A DNA stretch of 35,784 bases from Lachnospiraceae oral taxon 107 str. F0167. GTDB taxonomy: Bacteria; Bacillota; Clostridia; Lachnospirales; Lachnospiraceae. The notes beneath the pieces were generated by a model, which was given only the letters and a program-made list of their open reading frames with translations, was not told the origin of the DNA and made no database searches. The stretch spans positions 89,190 to 124,973 of the forward strand of contig GL890589.1 of the NCBI GenBank assembly GCA_000209465.1, given 5' to 3'. Shown here one piece after another: positions 25,176 through 31,027 of the stretch. A program made the position numbers and the translations under genes. Position 1 is the stretch's first letter; the number at the start of each line of letters is the position of its first letter.

Positions 25176-26216
25176 TTACCATATTTTAAGTATATGTTGC
25201 ATGATAAGGCTTGCGGCAGTAATGCCTATCCAACATATACCGCCAAGAATAATAGGTTTACCACCTGATTTTATCAGTTTTATTATATTGCTGTTTAACC
25301 CAATTGCACCCATTGCCATGATAATGCAGAATTTACTGAAGTCTTTTAAAGGAGCAAAGACATTTGAGGGTATACCGATATTTAAGGCAACAGTGGTAAT
25401 CAAAGATGCAATAATAAAATATATTATAAATACCGGAAATGATTTCTTCAAATCAAAATCCACCTCTTCCTCATATGAAGTGCGGGATTTTATTATTCCA
25501 AGTACTAAAGTTATAGGTATGATGGCAAGAGTTCTTGTGAGTTTTACCGTAACGGCTTTATCAAGTGTCTGCGTACCAAGATTCCACATACTGTCCCAGG
25601 TGGATGCGGCAGCCGTAACTGAGGATGTATCATTTATTGCAGTACCGGAAAATATTCCAAATGCCTCTCCTGTCAAAGTATCAAAACCTATCATTTTTCC
25701 AAATATCGGGAAAAGCAGTGCGGCCAGAACATTAAAAAAGAAAATAACGGATATTGCCTGTGCCACCTCATCATCATCCGCATCAATCACAGGAGCAGTG
25801 GCAGCTATAGCGGAACCGCCACATATTGAGGAGCCCACGCCTATAAGTGTGGAGATATTGCCTGATATCCTCATGATTTTGTGAAGAATAAAGGCAATAA
25901 TCAATGATGTGGATATAGTGCATAAAATAATCGGCAAAGACTGCCTGCCAGTTTGAAGTATAACATTTAGATTAAGACCAAAGCCCAAGAAAACAACTGC
26001 AGTCTGTAAAATGTATTTTGAAGCAAATTTTATTCCTTTTTCCGCCTCACTCTTATCATTCCAAAAAAGAGTAATAATCATACCGGCAATAATAGCAATC
26101 ATCGGACCGCCTATTACCGGAAACTTCTTTCCAAGAGTCCATGACGGAAGAGCAATAATAAAACATATAAATAAACCGAGCCAGTTCTTTGATATAAATT
26201 TTTTAAACGAATTCAT
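25176..26216 (-). CDS. YeiH family putative sulfate/anion transporter
   Basis: The 346-residue, about ten-helix membrane protein matches the YeiH family (UPF0324): LPSWTLGKKFPVIGGPMIAI, KYILQTAVVFLGFGLNL, IGVGSSICGGSAIAATAPVI, EAFGIFSGTAINDTSSVTAA and LIMAMGAIGLNSN-like IIMAMGAIGLNSNI. YeiH proteins are annotated as putative sulfate exporters; the substrate is not firmly established. GAAAGGATTG lies upstream of the ATG. It is monocistronic and convergent with the membrane protein gene. Confidence 0.88.
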   Translation of the reverse strand: MNSFKKFISKNWLGLFICFIIALPSWTLGKKFPVIGGPMIAIIAGMIITLFWNDKSEAEKGIKFASKYILQTAVVFLGFGLNLNVILQTGRQSLPIILCTISTSLIIAFILHKIMRISGNISTLIGVGSSICGGSAIAATAPVIDADDDEVAQAISVIFFFNVLAALLFPIFGKMIGFDTLTGEAFGIFSGTAINDTSSVTAAASTWDSMWNLGTQTLDKAVTVKLTRTLAIIPITLVLGIIKSRTSYEEEVDFDLKKSFPVFIIYFIIASLITTVALNIGIPSNVFAPLKDFSKFCIIMAMGAIGLNSNIIKLIKSGGKPIILGGICWIGITAASLIMQHILKIW

Positions 26217-26305
26217 TATAAGATCAATCCTTTCAGGATGTTTTAACAGTATGATTATAGTACAAGAAGGGGAGAAAATCTAATAGGAGATAAAAAAATA
26301 ATAAA

Positions 26306-26513
26306 AATGTAAAGGATAGATAAAGAATATTTGAAGAATGATATAAGAGAAAGAGAGGTAAGGAAGTATTTGTTGTAAGTATTAAAATAAAAATATTTAA
26401 AACCCTATTTACTTTTTCTTATTATGGGGATATAATAAAAATAACTTAACTCCCGTTTTCAGTTTAATGTAAATGGAGTAATGTAAAGTTTTCTGTTTAC
26501 TGTATCTTTACAT
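26306..26513. promoter_or_regulatory. Cluster of CRISPR-handle-like motifs upstream of cas6
   Basis: AATGTAAAG occurs at 26306-26314 and 26480-26488, AATGTAAA at 26466-26473, and the inverse CTTTACAT at 26506-26513. ATGTAAAG is the last 8 bases of every CRISPR repeat in this window, i.e. the predicted 5' handle of mature crRNA. The copy ending at 26488 reads AATGGA-GTA-ATGTAAAG, against AATGGA-ATGTAAAG in the repeat, so it looks like a degenerate half-repeat. The 26481-26488 and 26506-26513 copies form an 8-bp inverted repeat with a 17-base loop in the predicted cas6 leader RNA. Confidence 0.55.
26408..26436 (+). promoter_or_regulatory. Predicted promoter of the cas operon
   Basis: TTTACT (26408-26413), a 17-bp spacer and a perfect TATAAT (26431-26436). 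Transcription would start near 26443, giving a leader of about 120 bases before cas6. Confidence 0.6.
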
Positions 26514-26529
26514 AATTAACCCGGAACTG

Positions 26530-26542
26530 TTCCAAATTGGAA
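26530..26542. promoter_or_regulatory. Small palindrome TTCCAAATTGGAA in the cas6 leader
   Basis: Perfect 6-bp arms around a single A, 10 bases before the cas6 ribosome site. Its right half plus the next bases (ATTGGAAATAT, 26536-26546) also resembles the start of the CRISPR repeat (ATTGGAATATAT). Could be an operator or a Cas6 contact site. Confidence 0.4.
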
Positions 26543-26563
26543 ATATTTTTTTAAAGGAGGAGT

Positions 26564-27280
26564 ATGAAATACATTGTAAAACTAGAACTGAAAAATCCTG
26601 TGATTCGAAGTGATTACAGAAGAACAATTATCAGCTTTTTTAAGAAGGCAATATCCTCATATATGGACGGATACTTTTATGATGAATTGTATAAAAGCGG
26701 TGCAAAGAAGAAGTCCTTTGTATGGTCAATAGCTTTTAATAAGCCGTCTTTTAAGGGGGAAAAAATTGAGCTTGAAGGCAATGAAGTAAATATGACCTTG
26801 AAGTTTGAAGAAGCGCAAACAGCATTAATTTATTATTCAAGTTTGCTTAATATGAAGAATAAGGCTTTTCCTATAGGAGATAATAATGAAATAAGCCTTA
26901 AAAATATTAAGATGATAAGTGAGAAGGAAATAACTGATGAATATGCCGTATTTAAAATTTTGTCACCGATATGTTTAAAATGTCATAGTAGAGAAAATAA
27001 AAAGGACAGATATTTGACGGTTGAAGATGATGATTTTGCACTTGAATTAGCCAGAAAACTCAAAGATGATATTCCATATATGGAAGAAGAGATTGATACT
27101 CTAAGGTATGACTTAAGCGGACTAAAAAAGATTATAGTACCTGTATATGGTCTTAAAATACCGGTAAGTATAGGAAATTTTATAATCTCAGGTGATAAAA
27201 AAATACTTAATCATATACTTAAAACCGGAATAGGTTCAAAACGAAATTCAGGCTTCGGATTGGTAGAACAGATTGTGTAA
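26564..27280 (+). CDS. cas6: Cas6 crRNA-processing endoribonuclease
   Basis: The 238-residue protein has the double-ferredoxin RAMP layout and ends with the glycine-rich loop GIGSKRNSGFGLVE (about 222-235), diagnostic of Cas6. Cas6 cuts the precursor CRISPR RNA within each repeat, typically 8 bases before the spacer, which would leave AUGUAAAG as the 5' handle here. AAAGGAGG before the ATG gives strong translation. It is first in the operon, 8 bases ahead of cas8. The active-site residues are not obvious from the sequence; no N-terminal His is at the usual place. Confidence 0.9.
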   Translation: MKYIVKLELKNPVIRSDYRRTIISFFKKAISSYMDGYFYDELYKSGAKKKSFVWSIAFNKPSFKGEKIELEGNEVNMTLKFEEAQTALIYYSSLLNMKNKAFPIGDNNEISLKNIKMISEKEITDEYAVFKILSPICLKCHSRENKKDRYLTVEDDDFALELARKLKDDIPYMEEEIDTLRYDLSGLKKIIVPVYGLKIPVSIGNFIISGDKKILNHILKTGIGSKRNSGFGLVEQIV

Positions 27281-27288
27281 GGGGGATT

Positions 27289-28749
27289 ATGATTAGTAAA
27301 TTAGAATTTAAAGAAAATTCTGTCAACTATAACCGTAGAATCGAACCCTCAGACTGGAGATACTCCGCTGCTATGGTTGGTATGATAAGATTTTTTAAAG
27401 ACAGAAATATATCATACCAAACAGAGGGCAGGTATCTTTATTACAATTTTGAAGATATATATAATGAGGGAAAAGATTTCGAGGGAGATAAAGACTATCT
27501 TTTATTTGCTGAAAAATGGTTCTCCGATAAAATGCACCATAATGTGGTTTATAAAAGATTGTGTCAAAACCAATTTACGGATGAAATGATAAAGGAAGTA
27601 AATGAGAAACTTTCGGCAAATACCGTTATGAAGAAAGTCTTTAAAGGTGTAAAATTTGACGGTACAAATGGTGAACTGATTAAAGAATTGGTTGATAATA
27701 ACAGACTTGAACTTATAAGTAATACATTTTGTAATTCAACAAGCGGATACAGGAAGTTTATAAATACTTCAAAATACAGAAGTGAAAGCGCAGATGTATG
27801 TCGTTTGCTCGGGTTTTGCGTGGATACGGGAAGAAAGACCAAATCAATAGGTTTTTGTTTTGACAAGGATTCAAGAACCTTTAATGATGAAGTGGAATTT
27901 GATTTTATACCCTTTGCCTTCTCAAGAAGCGGAAGCTCTGTATTTATAAATAATAATACATCCATAGACTATCTTTTAAAAGCAAATGATGAGATGGAGT
28001 ATTTTCTTGCGGAGAAATTTGAAGAACAAAAAACTTGGAATTCCGTATTCTATAGTTACTCTGAAGGAGCCGGATTTATTGATTATGATGTTGAAGTTAT
28101 AATAAAAAATACGGAAACAGACTATTATGAGAGTATGTTTGTAAGACAGAATGCAATTGAAATTTTTGAAAAAATATCAGATAACAGCGAGTTTTCAGAT
28201 TCTTTAAAAAATGTTTTTAAAAGACATGTGAAGGTAAATGAAAATTATTATATTAATGTAATGCAAGAGGTAACGGACAGTATATTAAATGAGCTCAGTC
28301 TGGATGATTTGATAGAAAGACTGATGAAGGTAGAGTATGATACCGATTCGACTACTCCTGAGACCTACTGCCTAAGCCGACTAATTTATATTAATAAAAT
28401 TATATATGAAAAAAGGGAGGGAAATATGGAAAAAACACCGGAGTTTAAGGGTTCAAGTGCGGCTGCATCACAAGTAGTACAATATTTTATTACAAACAGG
28501 CAGGAGAATAAAATTAAAGGTTATCAGCAGAGACTTGCCAACACTTTAATTTCAAAAGATTATGAAAGATTTATAGAAATAATGCTTCAACTGTCTTCTT
28601 ATACAGAAGTACCTTTTACATTTATGCATAAGTTGATACAGGACTTTGAAGCAAATAAAAATCTGGCATATAATTTTATAAATTCACTTATTATAAGCAG
28701 TAAAAGAAAAGATGATAATCCGGAGGGAGGAAAGAGCAATGAAAAATAA
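27289..28749 (+). CDS. cas8: Cas8 large subunit of the type I-B-like Cascade complex
   Basis: The 486-residue protein sits between cas6 and cas7, the position of Cas8. It starts MISKLEFKENSVNYNRRIEP and contains IPFAFSRSGSSVFINNNTSI (about 203-224), a block typical of Cas8b1/Cst1- and Cas8a1/Csx8-like proteins. The CXXC pairs that name the Cst1 family are not preserved; only scattered cysteines (CRLLGFC, GFCF) remain. Cas8 recognises the PAM and anchors the crRNA 5' end. GGGGG precedes the ATG. The last 107 codons can be translated separately from an internal ATG at 28426 (see the Cas11-like entry). The gene overlaps cas7 by 11 bases. Subtype assignment between Cst1-like and Csx8-like is uncertain. 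Confidence 0.8.
   Translation: MISKLEFKENSVNYNRRIEPSDWRYSAAMVGMIRFFKDRNISYQTEGRYLYYNFEDIYNEGKDFEGDKDYLLFAEKWFSDKMHHNVVYKRLCQNQFTDEMIKEVNEKLSANTVMKKVFKGVKFDGTNGELIKELVDNNRLELISNTFCNSTSGYRKFINTSKYRSESADVCRLLGFCVDTGRKTKSIGFCFDKDSRTFNDEVEFDFIPFAFSRSGSSVFINNNTSIDYLLKANDEMEYFLAEKFEEQKTWNSVFYSYSEGAGFIDYDVEVIIKNTETDYYESMFVRQNAIEIFEKISDNSEFSDSLKNVFKRHVKVNENYYINVMQEVTDSILNELSLDDLIERLMKVEYDTDSTTPETYCLSRLIYINKIIYEKREGNMEKTPEFKGSSAAASQVVQYFITNRQENKIKGYQQRLANTLISKDYERFIEIMLQLSSYTEVPFTFMHKLIQDFEANKNLAYNFINSLIISSKRKDDNPEGGKSNEK
28426..28749 (+). CDS. Internal in-frame start: predicted Cas11-like small subunit
   Basis: Within cas8 and in its frame, GGGAGG (28415-28420) lies 5 bases before ATG 28426, an excellent ribosome site in a coding region. 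It would yield a 107-residue protein starting MEKTPEFKGSSAAASQVVQY, which is helical and about the size of Cas11 small subunits. Independent translation of a small subunit from the 3' part of cas8 is established for several type I systems, including I-B. No separate cas11 gene exists here, so this product is expected. Confidence 0.7.
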   Translation: MEKTPEFKGSSAAASQVVQYFITNRQENKIKGYQQRLANTLISKDYERFIEIMLQLSSYTEVPFTFMHKLIQDFEANKNLAYNFINSLIISSKRKDDNPEGGKSNEK

Positions 28750-29632
28750 GGCTTTAACTTTAACAGTAGTAGCAAGTATGACTTCAAACTATGGAGAGGG
28801 ACTTGGAAATGTAGGAAGTATTCAAAAGGTATATAAGAACGGTAAGGCTTATGCCATCCGTTCAAGAGAAAGTATGAAAAATGCCATCATGGTACAGAGC
28901 GGTCTTTATGATGATTTAAAAGTGGAGCAGGATGGAAAAGTTGATCAAAAGGCTGTATCAAAGGATATCAATGTAGCAAATAACAGAGCCTTAGAGGGCG
29001 GATATATGAGTACTATAGGTGACAGAAAGATTAGAAGAAGTTCATTTTATCTTACAGATGCCATTTCATTTTATCCATTTGTAAATGAAACGAGATTTCA
29101 CAATAATCTCTATCTTGCACAGACATTTGCTAAGGAAAACGGGATAAATATTCAGGAAAAAGCTGCAAATGCAGGACTTATGCCTTATCAATATGAATAT
29201 GACAAGTCCTTAAAAAGATACAGTATAACCATTGATTTGGATAAGGTTGGAATTGATGAAAACTATGATACCAAGGCTGAAAAGGGAGAAAGAGCATATA
29301 GAGTAAAGGCGCTTCTTAGTGCAATAAAAAATCTGTCTATGGTTGTTAGAGGAAATATGGACAATGCCGAGCCGATATTTGTAGTAGGCGGTATAGGAGA
29401 TAAAAAGACTCACTATTTTGAAAACGTAGTTCATATAGAAGCAAACAAACTGAAAATAGAAGAAGATTTAAAGGCTAAGCTTAAAGAAGGCTATAGAGCA
29501 GCTTTGTTAAAAGGCTATAACTTTGAAAATGAGAAGGAAATTGAAGCCGAACTTAATGCAGGTTCTGTAGAAGAGTTCTTTGTAAACTTAAGCAAAGAGG
29601 TGGACGAATATTATGAAAGCATTGAGAGTTAA
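28739..29632 (+). CDS. cas7: Cas7 (Cst2/DevR family), Cascade backbone
   Basis: ATG 28739 is chosen because GGAGGGAGG (28722-28730) lies 8 bases upstream; the frame opens earlier at 28712 without a ribosome site. The 297-residue protein starts MKNKALTLTVVASMTSNYGE and continues with GNVGSIQKVYKNGKAYAIRS and RESMKNAIM, matching the Cst2/DevR group of Cas7. Multiple Cas7 copies line the crRNA spacer. It overlaps cas8 by 11 bases and cas5 by 20 bases, so all three should be translated together. Confidence 0.9.
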   Translation: MKNKALTLTVVASMTSNYGEGLGNVGSIQKVYKNGKAYAIRSRESMKNAIMVQSGLYDDLKVEQDGKVDQKAVSKDINVANNRALEGGYMSTIGDRKIRRSSFYLTDAISFYPFVNETRFHNNLYLAQTFAKENGINIQEKAANAGLMPYQYEYDKSLKRYSITIDLDKVGIDENYDTKAEKGERAYRVKALLSAIKNLSMVVRGNMDNAEPIFVVGGIGDKKTHYFENVVHIEANKLKIEEDLKAKLKEGYRAALLKGYNFENEKEIEAELNAGSVEEFFVNLSKEVDEYYESIES

Positions 29633-30710
29633 ACTTAGACAAAATCAAGCTTCATATACGAGAGAGGAAACAGTCAATAATCGTATGACCTATCCGCTTC
29701 CACAGTATTCTACAATTATAGGTGCTTTGCATAATGCCTGCGGTTATACTTCCTATCATGAAATGAAAGTCAGTGTACAGGGAAAGTATAGAAATATGCA
29801 AAGGGAGCTTTATGTAAATCATGCACTGCTTAATAATCTGGAAGATGATAGAAGTATACTGATATATAATCAAAATCCTGACGCATTAAATACAGGTTTT
29901 ATTAAAGTTGCAGAGGCACTAAAATCTCAGGGAAACAGTTTTAAAGATAAAAAGACTATACAGATATTTGATGAAGATAAGTTGGAAGAGTATATAAGTA
30001 TAAAAAATATTGCCGCTGAATTAAGAACTGAGAAAAAAAAGCAAATTGATGATAAAGAGAAGAACTGGAAGGAAGAAAAAAAGCTTATAAAGGATAGGCT
30101 AAGTAAACTTGAAGCAAAATCTGAAGAAGCTTTGGAACTAAAAAAAACTATTGATGAAAAAGACTCGGAAATAAAAGGGCTGAAAGCTGATTATAAGAAA
30201 GAACTTTTTCAAAAAGTGGATGAACCTTTAAGCCATTTTAAGACTTTGACTAAAAGTGTACAGACTCAGGAAGTGCTATATGATGTTGAACTGGTTATTC
30301 ACATAAGTGCCGAAGAAGAGGTGTTAAGGGATATAGTGGAAAATCAAAACAATTTGGTTTCACTTGGCAGGAGTGAGGACTTTATAGAACTTTTAGAGAT
30401 AAAGGAAGTTGAACTTAGCCAAGGTATAGATGGTGAGTATGAATTATCTGACGGATATTCCATGTATGTAGATATTGATTGTATAAACATAGAAAATCCT
30501 GAAGAAGGGGATTACTTCCTTGCAAGAGAAGGCACAAAAAAGCCGGCAAAGGGTACTATCTACTATGTGTCAAAGGACTATAAAATCGAAGGAAAAAAAC
30601 GAGTGTTTAATAAAATACCCTGTCTGTTTTCTTCAATTATAGGAATAGGGGGAGAAACAAAAAATTATATATTTGATCCGGATGGAAAGTATATAGTAAA
30701 TTTAAATTAA
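29613..30710 (+). CDS. cas5: Cas5 with a large coiled-coil insertion
   Basis: The N-terminus (KALRVKLRQNQASYT, NRMTYPLPQYSTIIGALHNA) and the C-terminal half (YDVELVIHISAEEE, about 223-236; LGRSEDFIEL, about 251-260) are typical of Cas5t-type Cas5, which caps the crRNA 5' handle. The protein is 365 residues against roughly 230-250 for usual Cas5. The extra length lies between about residues 75 and 205, and residues about 132-200 form a highly charged predicted coiled coil (KKKQIDDKEKNWKEEKK, LSKLEAKSEEALELKK, IDEKDSEIKGLKADYKKE). The start lies inside the cas7 end; AGAGG is 12 bases upstream. Confidence 0.85.
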   Translation: MKALRVKLRQNQASYTREETVNNRMTYPLPQYSTIIGALHNACGYTSYHEMKVSVQGKYRNMQRELYVNHALLNNLEDDRSILIYNQNPDALNTGFIKVAEALKSQGNSFKDKKTIQIFDEDKLEEYISIKNIAAELRTEKKKQIDDKEKNWKEEKKLIKDRLSKLEAKSEEALELKKTIDEKDSEIKGLKADYKKELFQKVDEPLSHFKTLTKSVQTQEVLYDVELVIHISAEEEVLRDIVENQNNLVSLGRSEDFIELLEIKEVELSQGIDGEYELSDGYSMYVDIDCINIENPEEGDYFLAREGTKKPAKGTIYYVSKDYKIEGKKRVFNKIPCLFSSIIGIGGETKNYIFDPDGKYIVNLN

Positions 30711-30740
30711 AATATTTATATCAGTATTAAGGGTAAGATT

Positions 30741-30932
30741 ATGAATTATAAAAAAGTTATACATAATACTCCGGCAGGAGGAGATTATTCGAAAATATAT
30801 TATTTTGATTCAAATTTTAATATTGTTGATGAAGAAAATGCGTCAAAGTGTATTATTCGAGAATGTAAATCTGATGGGACATTAGTTAAAGAAACTTTCG
30901 GGCTTTGTAATAAAGATAATAAAATATTATAA
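30741..30932 (+). CDS. 63-residue protein of unknown function inside the cas operon
   Basis: The ORF begins MNYKKVIHNTPAGGDYSKIY and ends CNKDNKIL, with the core YFDSNFNIVDEENASKCIIR and ECKSDGTLVKETFGLC. It is soluble and beta-rich looking, with three cysteines and no DNA-binding motif. AAGGG lies 7 bases before the ATG. It starts 30 bases after cas5 and is followed by a strong terminator, so it is the last gene of the cas6-cas8-cas7-cas5 transcript. I do not recognise a family. It could be a Cascade accessory, a toxin or antitoxin, an anti-CRISPR-like cargo, or unrelated. Confidence 0.55.
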   Translation: MNYKKVIHNTPAGGDYSKIYYFDSNFNIVDEENASKCIIRECKSDGTLVKETFGLCNKDNKIL

Positions 30933-30960
30933 GTGGATTTGATTCATTTATTCTGATATA

Positions 30961-31004
30961 TGGACTTAAGCTTAAATGAATATAATAAGCTTAGGTCCAT
31001 TTTT
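30961..31004 (+). terminator. Intrinsic terminator inside the cas locus
   Basis: TGGACTTAAGCTT (30961-30973) pairs with AAGCTTAGGTCCA (30987-30999) over 13 bp with one non-Watson-Crick pair, loop of 13 bases, followed by TTTTT (31000-31004). It lies between the 63-residue ORF and cas3. Confidence 0.8.
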
Positions 31005-31027
31005 AGGCATGAAAAGGGAGGAATGAG

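Larger units (their letters stand above)
26217..26563. other. Divergent regulatory region between the YeiH gene and the cas operon
   Basis: These 347 bases hold no gene. They contain the cas promoter (26408-26436), several copies of the crRNA-handle sequence ATGTAAAG, an inverted repeat made from two of them, and a small palindrome, all listed separately. The final ribosome site AAAGGAGG (26553-26560) serves cas6. Confidence 0.75.

Noticed and set aside
25201-25884. 227-codon plus-strand frame opposite the YeiH-type gene
   Set aside because: Antisense shadow of a clear membrane transporter gene; no ribosome site.
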